From Symbiodinium natans (Eukaryota > Sar > Dinophyceae > Suessiales > Symbiodiniaceae), in the NCBI GenBank assembly GCA_905221605.1, contig CAJNDS010002651.1, positions 84,501-148,500 on the forward strand: a stretch of 64,000 bases of DNA, given 5' to 3'. Both the position numbers and the translations under genes were made by a program. The notes beneath the pieces are model-generated. The model had not been told where the DNA came from and ran no database searches. It was given only the letters and a program-made list of their open reading frames with translations. Shown here piece by piece: positions 16,707-26,199 of the stretch (its first letter is position 1; the number at the start of each line of letters is the position of its first letter).

Positions 16707-16960
16707 ACTAGAGTTTAGGGTTTAGGGTTTAGGGTTTAGGGTTTAGGGTTTAGGGGTTAGGGGTTAGGGTCTGGGTGGGGGGGGGGGGGGAAATATCTTG
16801 CCTAGATGCAGTGCGCAAACACACGCATGCAGGCGCTTTTCGCGGCGCGGTCTTCTTTCGTCAACTACCCAGCTGCGCGCCCCCGCAGCCCCAATATTTT
16901 GGGCCCCACCCGTCAGGCTGTGCGCTGACTTATGCAAAAGCCAACCTAGGCTGCCCAGTA
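16707..16960. other. Array and GC-rich island, frame unclear
   Basis: TTTAGGG at 16,710-16,770 with a poly-G tract. The island to 16,960 is open on the plus strand in two frames and is not convincing. A GCTTAAAGGGTTTATAAGGGAACC element (related to 22,388-22,445) follows at 16,968-17,050. Confidence 0.4.
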
Positions 16961-17054
16961 ACCTAGGCTTAAAAAGGGTGCCCTGTTTTGCTTAAAGGGT
17001 TTATAAGGGAACCTAAACCCCCCAAAAAAGGGAATAAGGGTACTACTGGGCATC

Positions 17055-19188
17055 CTAGCAACTGAACACCGCCTGCTGCCAAATTGTTTTCCAGGAGGTC
17101 GAGATCACATGGGAGGTCGCAGGAGTCAAGAAGGATGCACTTGAGCTTGGGGCCCCTCTTCAGCCTACGTATACTACCCTTAGAACCTTAAAAACAAAAA
17201 TATTCTTAATATCCTCTTGGCTTGTATATAGACAAAAACACAAAATAATTCACAGAAAGGATATAGCAGCCGGCTGAGAGCTCCCAACAGCCACTCGTCC
17301 CAGTCGTCCTCGTCGACGCCCATCCCGGAGTCGTCCTCCATGTTGATCATCACGAGCTCCAGCTCCTCTACTGTTTGCTTAAGCACCCCAAAAGAATAAA
17401 ACATAATAATCCCTATATTACCCTTAAAAAGGAAGACTATCTTTTATGTTTTGGGGGTTCTTAAGCGACTATATTACCCTTATAAGGAAGATTCTCATGT
17501 ATATTTTGGGGGTTCTTAAGCAACTACATTACCCTTATAAGGAAGATTATCATTCATTTTCTGGGGGGTTCTTAAGCAACTACCAGTCCTATATTACCCT
17601 TATAAGGAAAATTATCATTCATGTTCTGGGGGTTCTTAAGCAACTACCAGTCCTGCAAGGCCGGAAAGAGGCCATCCGCAATGGCCTTGACAAACGACGC
17701 TATGTCCTCCGAGCTCGGCTCGGAGAAGTGCAAGCCTTGGTAGCCCCAGAACCTTATTGTAATAAGGGTTTAGGGTTTAGGGTTTAGGGTTTAGGGTTTA
17801 GCGTTTCGGGTCAAACAAATCTAAGGGTAAAGGGTACCACTGGGCTACCCAGAAGCACAAGCGATGAAGGCGAGGGAGGCACCCAAAGTTGGGTTCGAGC
17901 TGATCCCAGAGTTCTGCCGGGCAGAACATGAGTGTCCTCTACTGAACTTGCCACCCTAGCAAAAAACATATTCTTTTAGCTGTTCCTTAGGGTTCAGGGT
18001 CCCGGGCCCAGGGCCCAGGGTTTAGGGTTTAGGGCCCAGGGTTTAAGGAATAAAGTAACCAAAAATTGAAAAAGCATTTCCAAGTGCCCCCTAAGTGTCC
18101 TCAGCTCCATCAGGTACTTCAGCTGCTCCAGCATGACAAGCAACGACGGGATTGCGTCCGTGTCCTTCCAGACGGGCACCTCGCCCATGTCCAGGATCAC
18201 TAGGTTCCGGAGCGGTGCCAATGCCAGGCCCAAGCAAGTCAAAGGACAATAGACATGACCAAAAAAGTCCTGATCCTCTACTATGCGAAGCTCCTTGAGG
18301 TTTGGTAGCATTTGCAACGCATGCAGCTGAAAGAAATTCCGCTCGTCGCCAGAATCCTCGGCGGAGATTCCCAAGCGCAAGGTGACAAGGTTCCGAAAGC
18401 AGCAAGTGATCTGCAAGGTCAAGGACAACGGAAGGGAGATTTGGCGCCATTCCAACTCCGTGATCTCACTCGCACAGTCAAAGGCAGCAAAGACACTTCT
18501 TGCATCGTAGAAGTGTTGGAACCGTCCGCGGTTCCTCTCCAACACAGGAGTCCATCCTTGAATTGACAACGAAGTGAGGGAACCCTGCGCACCTTCCAGC
18601 AGGCGTCTCATTTCCTGCGGCGGGAGCGCGCCAATGTTCTGAAGCTTCAGCGTCCGAGGCTTGAATTGGCGGATGCTGCCCGGCTTCGCTGAATGGATGC
18701 TCATGGAGTCCACTGACTCCCTTCCCTGTGGCCCGGGCTCTCCTTACTTCTCCAATAACCAAGGAAAGGGTTTAGGGTTTAGGGTTTAGGGTTTAGGGTT
18801 TAGGGTTTAGGGTTTAGGGTTTAGGGTTTAGGGTTTAGGGTTTAGGGTTTAGGGTTTAGGGTTTAGGGTTTAGGGTTTAGGGTTTAGGGTTTAGGGTTTA
18901 GGGTTTAGGGTTTAGGGTTTAGGGTTTAGGGTTTAGGGTTAATAAGGAAACCAAAAGGTTAAAGTTCAACTCTTGGCTAAGTAAGTCTCCATTCACGACC
19001 AAGCAATCCGAGCCCATGAGATCAACCTCACTGCAGCACGCCCTCGACACCAAGCGAAGATGCAGAGTTCGACTCTTGAGAGTCAGATGTCCACAAACAA
19101 TTCCTTGGCAGCCCAGCAACCATCTTATCATAAGGGTACTTGTTTTGGCTGGTTACTGGTTACTTTATACTGGAACCCAGAACCCCCC

Positions 19189-19219
<31 letters not shown>

Positions 19220-19461
19220 AAAAAAGTAAAAGGGTACCGGGATGGGCCATTGTCACCTACAACCCCTTACAAGAGGCCGTTTCTGGGGTTGTTTTGGGAT
19301 GATAAGGCCCTAAACCCTAAACCCTAAACCCTAAACCCTAAACCCTAAACCCTAAACCCTAAACCCTAAACCCTAAACCCTAAACCCTAAACCCTAAACT
19401 GGTACCACTGGGCTACCAAGAGTCGCAGCGCATCTCCGTGGAAGGGAGCTGACGAGGGCAT
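17055..19461 (-). CDS. Leucine-rich-repeat protein, multi-exon
   Basis: Proposed start ATG at 19,461 (MPSSAPFHGDALR), exon 1 ending 19,425. Exon 2 (19,103-~18,960) reads HLTLKSRTLHLRLV and EVDLMGSDCLVVNGD. Exon 3 (~18,745-18,050) holds several LRR-like strands (FRNLVTLRLGIS, LPNLKELRIVED, LRNLVILDMGE). Exon 4 (~17,945-17,857) reads NFGCLPRLHRLC. Exon 5 (17,735-~17,650) reads SEDIASFVKAIADGLFPAL. Exon 6 (~17,385-17,245) reads TVEELELVMINMEDDSGMG. Exon 7 (~17,155-17,055) reads LKCILLDSCDLPCDLDLLE. LRR proteins are scaffolds for protein binding; the partner is unknown. Joins 1-2 and 4-5 keep frame across family C elements; the others are less certain. Confidence 0.75.
17160..17240. mobile_element. 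Family I element, diverged copy
   Basis: AT-rich sequence with TACCCTTAGAACC and an ATATTCTTAATATCC core, between exons 6 and 7 of the LRR gene. It resembles the TTACCCTTATAAGGAAGA elements at 17,385-17,655 only in part. Confidence 0.5.
17385..17655. repeat. Four tandem family I elements in one LRR-gene intron
   Basis: Four units of about 65-70 bp, each containing ATATTACCCTTATAAGGAAGA (some diverged) and ending GGGGGTTCTTAAGC. The last unit is bordered on both sides by GCAACTACCAGTCCT (17,573-17,587 and 17,639-17,653), part of which is coding sequence of exon 5. The intron appears to have lengthened by serial duplication including its splice border. Confidence 0.8.
17736..17856. mobile_element. 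Family C element as an intron in the LRR gene
   Basis: On the plus strand CTTGGTAGCCCC to TACCACTGGGCTACCC, with a TTTAGGG array inside (17,766-17,800). On the minus strand the exon edge GCTT occurs at both ends; a GC donor and CCAAG acceptor join CGC TTG T + GC TTG CAC in frame. The alternative GT in TGGGTAGCC breaks the frame. Confidence 0.75.
18765..18940 (+). repeat. Perfect TTTAGGG array, about 24 units
   Basis: An uninterrupted heptamer array in the intron between exons 2 and 3 of the LRR gene. Its purity suggests recent addition or homogenisation. Confidence 0.97.
19104..19424. mobile_element. Family C element enlarged by repeats, intron 1 of the LRR gene
   Basis: Ends CTTGGCAGCCCAGCAACC (19,104) and TACCACTGGGCTACCAAG (19,420). 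Inside are a C27/A16 run (19,185-19,225) and about 13 CCCTAAA units (19,307-19,400). The minus-strand junction GCTGC|GACTC ... CCAAG|GAATTG keeps the frame only with the GA donor. Confidence 0.75.
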
Positions 19462-19515
19462 GAGCGGAGCGATCTCAGGAGCTCACTCGCCTAAATGAGC
19501 CGCCAAAGCTGCAGT

Positions 19516-19625
19516 TCAGGGTTTAGGGTTTAGGGTTTAGGGTTTAGGGTTTAGGGTTTAGGGTTTAGGGTTTAGGGTTTAGGGTTTAGGGTTTAGGGTT
19601 TAGGGTTTAGGGTTTAGGGTTTGGG
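19516..19625 (+). repeat. TTTAGGG array upstream of the LRR gene
   Basis: About 15 perfect units immediately upstream (minus-strand sense) of the proposed start exon. It could lie in the promoter, the 5' UTR or a first intron. Confidence 0.95.
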
Positions 19626-19634
19626 ATTTAGGGG

Positions 19635-19768
19635 CTTCTAGTCCCAGTCTATTCCAAACACATATCTTCTGGTATCTGAACCCCAAGAAGGGCCACATCC
19701 GCATGAAACCCCCAAGCTGTGTGAAAGCCAGACGCCCACCACCTTCAAGCCACCACTCCACCGCAAAC
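19635..19768 (-). CDS. Candidate exon, aromatic-rich, unknown protein
   Basis: The minus strand reads WWLEGGGRLAFTQLGGFMR and then FRYQKICVWNRLG, open for about 45 codons. The high Trp/Phe content and absence of stops make it one of the clearer exons. No family is recognised. Confidence 0.6.
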
Positions 19769-19864
19769 CTCAGGATTGAAAGTTAGGGATTAGGGTTTGT
19801 TTAGGGTTTATAAGGTTTAGGATCAACCCTAAACCCGAAACCCTAATTCACCTAAACCCTAAGA

Positions 19865-19938
19865 CTCTGAAGCGAAACGGCCACAGGAGCCTGGCGGCCG
19901 TAGGCATCGGACGTGTAGTTGCCGCCTCCAGGACTGAG
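19865..19938 (-). CDS. Candidate exon, unknown protein
   Basis: The minus strand reads GGGNYTSDAYGRQAPVAVS, a protein-like segment with low-complexity Gly/Tyr start. CCCTAAA repeat lies below it and a TTCTAGAG minisatellite above. Confidence 0.55.
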
Positions 19939-19939
19939 A

Positions 19940-20105
19940 GCTTGAGAATTTGGGAGTTTTCAGACTTTCAGAGTTTCAGGGCTCTAGAGTTGTGAGTTCT
20001 AGAGCTTTAGAGTTCTTGAGCTTAGGAGTTCTAGAGCTGTAGAGTTCTAGAATTTACAGTTCTAGAGCTCGAGCTTTACAGCCTTAGGAGTTTCAGAGCC
20101 TCAGG
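19940..20105 (+). repeat. Minisatellite with GAGTTCTAGAGCTTTAG-like units
   Basis: Roughly 15-17 bp units based on AGAGTTCTAGAGC, seven to eight copies with variation, palindromic at the TCTAGA core. No coding sense. Confidence 0.8.
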
Positions 20106-20404
20106 GTTGAGGGTGGTGCAGGGTGCGAGGTCTAGGGTGATACGTTTGGGGGCTTCGGGCCAAGTCTTACACTCACCCCCACCCCCGGCCCTCCCAAGAA
20201 AAGAAAGAAAAAAGCAAAAATCTAATCATAAAGGAATTGGGGGAGCCGCAAAGATGAACAAGTTTTGGGTTTTTTTTTTGGGCTTCGGGCACGCCGCAAG
20301 CCGGGGACCCCAGAACCGGCCTTCAAAATCCTAGACCCGCATGTCTGCCCCACTTCCCTCAAAACGAGCGTAATCAACCCTGTACTACTTCATAAGTCCT
20401 ATGA

Positions 20405-20520
20405 TATTACGGACACCTCTCTACACATGCTCGAAGTCACTTCCCCAGGAGCCTCGGGAAAGAGACCACAGAGGGTGGATCTGAATTATGCAACCCGCAT
20501 TCGGGGTCTCCACTTGTAGA
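20405..20520 (-). CDS. Candidate exon, unknown protein
   Basis: The minus strand reads ETPNAGCIIQIHPLWSLSR and then GSWGSDFEHV before a stop. A plus-strand frame is also open (20,265-20,519). The strand is chosen by agreement with neighbours. Confidence 0.45.
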
Positions 20521-20717
20521 TGACACGGCATATTGTCTGCCAGGCTACCGAACAAAAAGCCCATAAACTCCAAGCTTTAAACCCGAGATGTTCCTGAACT
20601 GTGAACCCCTAAAGCCCGAACAGCACCTCGAATACCCTAAAGCAAAGGCAGACACAACCCCCCCCCCTCAGAACCCGAAACCCAAAAACCCCCACCCCCG
20701 CCACGAAACCACAGACC

Positions 20718-20826
20718 AAAGAAAGTCTGAGGCACCCTAAACCCTAAACCCTAAACCCTGAACCCTAAACCCTAAGCCCTGAACCCTAAACCCTAGACCC
20801 TAGACCCTACAAAAGAAAGTCTGAGG
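20718..20826. repeat. CCCTAAA array between exact 15 bp direct repeats
   Basis: AAAGAAAGTCTGAGG occurs at 20,718-20,732 and again at 20,812-20,826, enclosing about 80 bp that is nearly all CCCTAAA/CCCTGAA/CCCTAGA repeat. This is the form expected of repeat insertion with duplication of the broken ends. Confidence 0.85.
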
Positions 20827-20929
20827 TGAAGGCCATGGCATAGGGCCGAAGCGCCGCGTAGGGCGGAAGCGCCGCATTGCCCTTGGGGTGCCTGGATTCT
20901 GTGTAAGCTTATTTTCGCCATTCTTGTAT

Positions 20930-21060
20930 GTGTGTGTATATATATATACATATACAATACACATACACATGCAAATAGACATACAAATATACATGTACAT
21001 ATACATACACATACACATGCATGTGTGTATATATATATATACTGAAGGTGAGTACATATC
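20930..21060. repeat. Palindromic TA/CATA-rich microsatellite
   Basis: TGTGTGTATATATATATACATATAC ... GCATGTGTGTATATATATATATAC forms a near-palindrome of alternating purine-pyrimidine. The open frames on both strands are by-products of it. Confidence 0.85.
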
Positions 21061-21274
21061 CCCAGGCCCTAAACCCTAATCCCTACAGCCCAAACCCTAA
21101 ACTCTAAACAATGTATATACATATACATACGTAAGCGAGTATAAGTTCAATTCTTATGATCATGTCTGTTTGGTTCTTGTTCGTTGGAGGGGTTCGAGGC
21201 TGACGACTCGGTAAAACTGGGCGTTTTGTTGGGGAGGGCCCTTTAAAAGGATTTCAAGGAGCCCTCGAAACCGT

Positions 21275-22080
21275 TTGGGTTTAGGGTTTAGGGCTTAAGG
21301 TTTAGGGTTTAGGGCTTGGGGAACCCTGAACCACGTTCTTGCCAGCTTTTCGTCCTTTAGGAGGCCGTGAAGCAGGATGGGATGTGAAGCTACGGCCACT
21401 GCGGGCCTAAAGCGCAGAAAAAAATATAAAACTACAGTTACTTGAGGACTGTGCCTCACTTCATAATGAAGGGTAAATGGAGTAAATTGTTCAAAAATCA
21501 GGGTTTTCCCTTCTGACCCCCAAAATACAGTATAGAATCTCTCCTTCAAGGACACTGCACAACAGAACCAATGCTAAACTCTAAACCCTTAAACCATTAC
21601 ACCCTTAAGCCCTTATGCCCTTACACCCTTAAACCCTTAAGCCCTTAAGCCCTTAAACCCTTGGACCCTGAAACCCTTAAACCCCAACTACTAGCCCCTA
21701 CCCTCAACCCCACACCCCCCACCCCCGACCTTCAGCGCCGAAGGCGCAAACTGCGGCTGGGGCGCCGCGAAGGGACGCGCAGGGAGCTGCGCCATGCGCG
21801 GCCAAGCAGGGGGTCTTTGGGGCTTGTCCCGGGTTTGGGGTTGTGGGGTTTAGGGTGTAGGGTTTGGGGTTTAGGGTTTAGGGTTTGGGGTTCGGGGTTT
21901 AGTGTTTGGGGGAGGGGGACCGCTCAAACTCTGGTCTTGGGGGCCTCTTGCTGAAGGATCTCTGTAGCTTTCAGGGTTCCAAACTCTTGGTGTGTTGGGG
22001 CTTAGGGTTTAGGGTTTATAGGGCCTCTAGGGTTTAGGGCCTTTAGGGTTTAGGGCTTTAGGGTTTATAGGGTCCATGAG
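21275..22080. other. Repeats with short islands, no firm gene
   Basis: TTTAGGG at 21,275-21,320 and 21,840-22,075; CCCTTAAA-type 9-mers at 21,580-21,665. The minus frame at 21,295-21,555 is AT-rich and intron-like. The island 21,730-21,820 is GC-rich and open on both strands. Confidence 0.4.
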
Positions 22081-22111
22081 TCGCTGGTAAGGATCAGAGG
22101 TTGACACGCCA

Positions 22112-22187
22112 AGGCTCTTTGAAGCACCCGCTTTGAGAAGCAGTGGCTCCTGTCTGCACAGCACTTTTCTCAGCAGCTTGAAGCTAT
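22112..22187 (-). CDS. Candidate exon, edge duplicated across an array
   Basis: The minus strand reads LQAAEKSAVQTGATASQSG and then CFKE. Its first 22 bp (22,165-22,186) recurs at 22,292-22,313 with one mismatch. That mismatch turns CTGCTGAG here into CTGGTGAG there, a good splice donor. An array of TTTAGGG/TTAGGGG units lies between. Confidence 0.55.
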
Positions 22188-22571
22188 GAGATCTCGATTG
22201 AGTTGTGGAGGGTCTAGGGTTTAGGCTTTGGGGCTTTAAGGTTTAGGGTTAGGGGTTTAGGGTTTAGGGTTAGGGGTTTAGGGCAACGGTTTTTTCTCAC
22301 CAGCTTGAAGCTACAGACTGGGTTGCCCCCCAAACCCTCAACCCTCAACCCTCAACCCTAAACCCTAAACCCTAAACCCTTGTTTTTGCTTAAAGGGTTT
22401 GATAAGGGAACCTAAACTCTGCCCAAAAAGGGAATAAGGGCACTAGCGCTACAGGACAGACCGTTCTGTCGTATGCTACTTCGGATGGATGTCACTGGGC
22501 TAGTAGCTTCCTATAGCTTCACTTGGCCCTTGCCTCACTGGGCCGTTGCCTGGCTAGCCTTCACCAAAGAC

Positions 22572-22650
22572 CGTTCCGCCAGATGAAAAATGTTGGGAGG
22601 GTCGCCGTCACTGCTATCACCATGTCAATCAGAAGCAGGACTTTGCTTTC
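22572..22650 (-). CDS. Candidate exon encoding a hydrophobic segment
   Basis: The minus strand reads KVLLLIDMVIAVTATLPTF and then FIWRN, a probable membrane span. Boundaries are GAGCCTAG (acceptor) and AACG|GTCTTT (donor). A GCTTAAAGGGTTTGATAAGGG element precedes at 22,388-22,445. Confidence 0.5.
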
Positions 22651-22787
22651 CTAGGCTCTCCAACATCTGCCGCCTGAGAACCCCCTAAACCCTGAACCCT
22701 GAACCCTAAACCCTAAACCCTGAACCCTAAACCCTAAACCCTAAACCCTAAACCCTAAACCCTAGCGAACCCTCCGCAAAAAGCCGT

Positions 22788-22862
22788 GTTCTGAGGCCCT
22801 GTGCCGCATGTTGCATCATGGACTTTGCCACCTGTTGTAACAGCAAAGCAAGCGAGAGGCTC
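22788..22862 (-). CDS. Candidate exon, helical, unknown protein
   Basis: The minus strand reads LLLQQVAKSMMQHAAQGLR and then TRLFAE, ending before GGTTCGCTAGGG. It is bracketed by CCCTAAA (below) and a perfect TTTAGGG array (22,870-22,960, above). Confidence 0.6.
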
Positions 22863-22969
22863 ATGCTTTTGGTTTAGGGTTTAGGGTTTAGGGTTTAGGG
22901 TTTAGGGTTTAGGGTTTAGGGTTTAGGGTTTAGGGTTTAGGGTTTAGGGTTTAGGGTTCAGGGACACGG

Positions 22970-23278
22970 TGCGCCACAGATTTCCCTGCATCAAGGAGTC
23001 AAGACTCCGTGAAGCCGATGCATAGTCACCACCACTGGCCGAGCCTTGAGCACCACAGCCCCTGAGGCCCAGCTTGTTTTGGCTGGTGTCTTGGGCTCCT
23101 TGATCTTGGTTTCGGCCCTGGCTGGTTCCAGTGGACGCCGTGGCTGCTGTATCCGCTGTCACACTCTGACTCGGTGCTGGCAAGGGAATCTCGAGCTGTG
23201 GGGTCTCTGGCACCGGCCTGCGCTTGGACTTGATCACAGGGACCTCCTCCAGGTTGCTTGTGTTCTTCAAGTAAGGGG
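22970..23278 (-). CDS. Candidate long exon, low-complexity Ser/Thr/Gln-rich
   Basis: About 100 codons open: NLEEVPVIKSKRRPVPETP, ATASTGTSQGRNQDQGAQD, ASASRSLDSLMQGNL. It looks like a disordered linker. It ends at the TTTAGGG array at 22,958. Upstream TACATACAG could be the acceptor. Confidence 0.55.
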
Positions 23279-23299
23279 TCTCTGTATGTAACCCAATGT

Positions 23300-23645
23300 T
23301 CCCTACTGCTCCCTAAGGCTCCCTAAGCTTCCCTAGGTACCTACCCTACCCTCACCAGCCAGATTCATGTTGGATTTGTTGCATGGCACATGCTACTGTG
23401 TGCGGGCGTGTACGCATGCTTCAAGTTTTTTGCAGTTGCGGAACATCATTTTTCCAGCCCGTGCAATTTTCCCTCCGCCCTCCGAAGGGTTTGCAATCAA
23501 GACGCCAGTTGTTTAGGTTATTTGCACCATCCCTTTGCATGCGGCCGGGCTGCCCTAACACAATGTTGCAGGCACTCTTCCACCCAACTGCATAAATTTA
23601 GGACGCGCGTGCAAATACAAACCGTATTCAACTTAAGCTAATTGG
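23300..23645. other. Unique stretch, no firm gene
   Basis: It contains several CCCTAAGGCTCCCTAAGC-like short repeats near 23,305-23,340 and two overlapping plus frames (23,383-23,641) with Cys-rich readings of unclear meaning. Not assigned. Confidence 0.3.
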
Positions 23646-23654
23646 AAAGATTGC

Positions 23655-23755
23655 AGGCGTGCAGCGCTGTACTTGAGAAGTGGAATGAGCAATCGGAGCC
23701 ACACAGTATGTGGCCCTACGTGGCCATCACCATCGCGAGAACATTGCGACCAGCC
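23655..23755 (+). CDS. Candidate plus-strand exon, unknown protein
   Basis: The plus strand reads VLEKWNEQSEPHSMWPYVA and then ITIARTLRPAAP, with an acceptor-like ATTGCAG just before. This is one of very few islands where the plus strand is the better reading, which is odd beside minus-strand neighbours. Confidence 0.4.
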
Positions 23756-23890
23756 GCACCATGATGGCAAGAGTAAACGGCTTAGGGTTTAGGGTTTAGA
23801 GTTTGGGAGTTGTGGATCCAGGTTCAAGTGCTACTGCTTGGAACCGGATCCGGTGATCACGTCTGTCCAAGCCCTTAGTCCTTAGTCCTA

Positions 23891-23954
23891 CTGGAGGTTC
23901 ATCGGTACTTGTACAGGGTGGCCCTGCTTGGGGGTGCCCGTAGGAACCTCCAAG
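23891..23954. mobile_element. Family D palindromic element, short copy
   Basis: CTGGAGGTTCATCGGTACTTG at the left and GGAACCTCCAAG at the right, 64 bp overall. Longer relatives are at 32,901; 34,719; 46,079; 53,369; 62,328. Confidence 0.75.
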
Positions 23955-24092
23955 CAGTTGCAAGCCCGGCTCCCTACATGTCGTAACGGGCTAAACCCTA
24001 AACCCTAAACCCTCAACCCTAAAGCCTAAACCCTCAGCCCTAAACCCTCAACCCTAAACCCTCAACCCTAAACCCTCAAACCACCACCAAAA

Positions 24093-24168
24093 GCTCGTGG
24101 ACACCCCGTGGCCTTCTGCTGAGCAACGTCGTCCGCCTTGGCACAACCCAAAACTTGGCGAGATGCTG
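24093..24168 (-). CDS. Candidate exon, frame ambiguous
   Basis: Minus frames QHLAKFWVVPRRTTLLSRR and FGLCQGGRRCSAEGHGVS are both open. It is bounded by CCCTAAA below and TTTAGGG/TTCAGGG above. Confidence 0.4.
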
Positions 24169-24341
24169 AGGCTTTAGGGTTTAGGGTCTAGGGTTTAGGG
24201 TTTAGGGTTCAGGGTTTAGGGTTTAGGGTTCAGGGTTCAGGGTTTAGGGTTTAGGGTTCAGGGTTCAGGGTTCAGGGTTCAGGGTTTAAGCTTCCCGGGC
24301 CTTCTTGGCAGCAGTTCATGCTGTGTAAGGTTTGGCCTAAG

Positions 24342-24425
24342 GGTAGTTATATGGGCCCTTACTTTTGGTAGATAGGGGGGGTATATAAGGGTCTCCCCTT
24401 CGAAGAGCCCATACTAAGGGACCAT
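24342..24425. mobile_element. Family F element (GGTCCCTTAGTATGGGC)
   Basis: The right end GCCCATACTAAGGGACCATG matches copies at 25,210; 29,221; 33,853 and 46,213. The left half is TATATGGGCCCTTAC. The frame at 24,337-24,547 runs through it and is not a gene. Confidence 0.7.
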
Positions 24426-24554
24426 GCAACTGCCCTAAGATTTGCGGCTTCGGGTTTAGGACTATGCGCTGAGGAGTCTTTTTTATAAGCAGGCGTGCCG
24501 AGTTTGTGCGAGGGTGCAAACTTCGCAAAAGGACTGTCCCAACGCATGGCTTAA

Positions 24555-25080
24555 GTAAGGTCTAGGGTCTAATTTCGGGGCTTTGGGAGGTTTGTTGTAG
24601 TATTTAAACATGTAGGAACCACAATACAAGACGGTCCCCTATTACTCTGGGGCTTTGGGGTGCTTCTAGAGCATGGTCAAAGAGGGTGGGGGGATTGGGG
24701 GTGGTTTAGGGTTTAGGGTTTAGGGAACTTGTGACCTGTATGTGGGTAGTTTCCAAAATTCGGGTCACTTGTTGGGTGCCCATTGTAAGGCGGCACAAGT
24801 GAAAATAATTTAGAGAACTGCCCATGTATGCGTCTTCTAAATTCAGTTTCAGTCTGCAACACTTCCTGTGCAAGTCTGCAGGCGCGTCTGTTATATACAC
24901 TCTTTTGGGTTGAGAGTATAGAGTAGGGTTTAGGGCTTGGGGTTTGGGGTTTAGTGCTTCTAGGGCTTATAGGGTATCTAGGGTATGTAGAGTTGGTTAT
25001 GGTGCTTACAGGGCATATTAAACACAATGATCGGGGTTTAGGGGGTGACAAGAAGCGCCATCCAGGTGGCGGACTCATGG
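24555..25080. other. Intron-like stretch, minus frame not trusted
   Basis: The minus frame at 24,713-25,078 (121 codons) mixes repeat-derived NPKP strings with Tyr/Ser-rich sequence and lacks consistent coding character. The part VYNRRACRLAQEVLQTETE (about 24,830-24,900) could be an exon. Confidence 0.35.
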
Positions 25081-25139
25081 TGGCAGGGGTTTAGGGTTTA
25101 GGGTTTAGGGTTTAGGGTTTAGGGTTTAGGGTTGCTTAC

Positions 25140-25540
25140 TCAAAGACCCAAAGAGCAAGCCCTACGTGTAAGACCCTCAACACTGACACTGGATGATACC
25201 TTTAAGCCCTCGACCATATACCCGGTATATACCCTATAAAAACCAAGGCCCATACATCAGAACCCTTTAAAAAGGGGTTAAGGGACCATATGTACGGGCC
25301 CATGAAACTCATCTTTGAAAGCCCTAAACCCTGGCTGCTCTTAGCAGGGTAGCTATAAATGTAATTTTTCAGCTGCCTTATTAAGAAACCCACGAAAACC
25401 CAAAAAGGCTAAAGATGTAAAGTTACAGTAAAGCACCACAAAGTAAACCCTGGCAGCCCTGGCAAGCTGAGATCCCCACGCCGTTCACAAACTTGCGGTG
25501 GTGCGCCTGGCATGCTTGGCTGTTGATCCACCCCCTAAAT
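25140..25540 (-). CDS. C-terminal exons of an unknown protein, split by two elements
   Basis: Exon a (~25,445-25,535) reads INSQACQAHHRKFVNGVGI and SACQGCQG. After a family J element the frame continues FRAFKDEFHGPVHMV, and after a family F element EGLKVSSSVSVEGLTRRAC to a TGA at 25,142-25,140. Cys and His near the start (ACQAHHRKF, CQGC) could bind metal. Both joins keep one frame because each element sits between direct repeats. No family is recognised. Confidence 0.6.
25210..25305. mobile_element. Family F element flanked by GACCATAT
   Basis: GACCATAT occurs at both ends (near 25,213 and 25,290). Removing the element with one copy joins CAT ATG GTC to GAG GGC in frame. A GT-AG alternative (CCC|GTACAT...TCGAG) also keeps frame. 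Confidence 0.75.
25341..25443. mobile_element. Family J element with a 16 bp imperfect flanking duplication
   Basis: TAAACCCTGGCTGCTC at 25,325-25,340 and TAAACCCTGGCAGCCC at 25,444-25,459. The body is nearly identical to 16,500-16,601. Excision of one repeat unit restores TGC CAG GGT TTA-type coding sequence. Confidence 0.8.
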
Positions 25541-25784
25541 AGGGCAAACAAGGTTTAGGGGGTTGGGGTGGGTTTAGGGTTTAGGGTTTCAGGAGTTTAG
25601 GGTTTTGGGTTTGGGAATCCTAAACCCTAAACCCTGAACCCTAAACCCTAAACCCTAAACCCTAAACCCCAAACCCTACACGCTAAACCCTAAACCCTAA
25701 ACCATGCCCAGCCTTGAATTGCATCGACCGGTGATCGGCCGGAGCAGCCCAGACGCCACCTCAAGTCTTGTCAAGGATTGGGGT

Positions 25785-25860
25785 TTAGGGTTTAGGGTTT
25801 AGGGTTTAGGGTTTAGGGTTTAGGGTTTAGGGTTTAGGGTTTAGGGTGTAGGGTTTAGGG
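25785..25860 (+). repeat. TTTAGGG array
   Basis: About ten perfect units running into the family E element at 25,869. CCCTAAA units lie at 25,620-25,705. Confidence 0.95.
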
Positions 25861-25868
25861 GCTAGGGT

Positions 25869-25980
25869 TTGGATGCTCCCCCTTCTACTAATAGTTTCTA
25901 ACAGCCCTTCATAGGGATTATAGGGTAGCCCCGAATATAATCCCATTGAGTAGTGCTAGCAGAAGGGGGAACATCCCAAG
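25869..25980. mobile_element. Family E palindromic element (CTTGGGATGTTCCCCC)
   Basis: Left TTGGATGCTCCCCCTTCTACTAA, right AGAAGGGGGAACATCCCAAG, with ATAGGGATTATAG in the loop. Relatives: ~13,100; 31,534; 34,099; ~35,595; 39,946; 59,846. Confidence 0.85.
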
Positions 25981-26199
25981 TTTAGGGCCATGAGGGTTTG
26001 GAGTGTAGGGTTCTGGAATCTTGACCGGAGAGGGTTGATAGGGTTTAGGGTTTAGGGTCTGCCGAAGACTAGACCACCACGCTGTAGCTCGCGCAGCCGT
26101 CGCTGTTCTGCACCATATGTAGCAGACGTCATGAAAACCCTAAACCCTAAACCCTAAACCCTAAACCCTAAACCCTGAACCCTAAACCCTAAACCCTAA

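Noticed and set aside
18478-18762. Alternative minus frame of 94 codons overlapping the LRR exon
   Set aside because: The overlapping frame with leucine-rich repeats is longer and has the expected LRR spacing; this one is a shadow.
20800-21079. Frames with Tyr/Ile/Met-rich repeats on both strands
   Set aside because: Products of a TA/CATA palindromic microsatellite.
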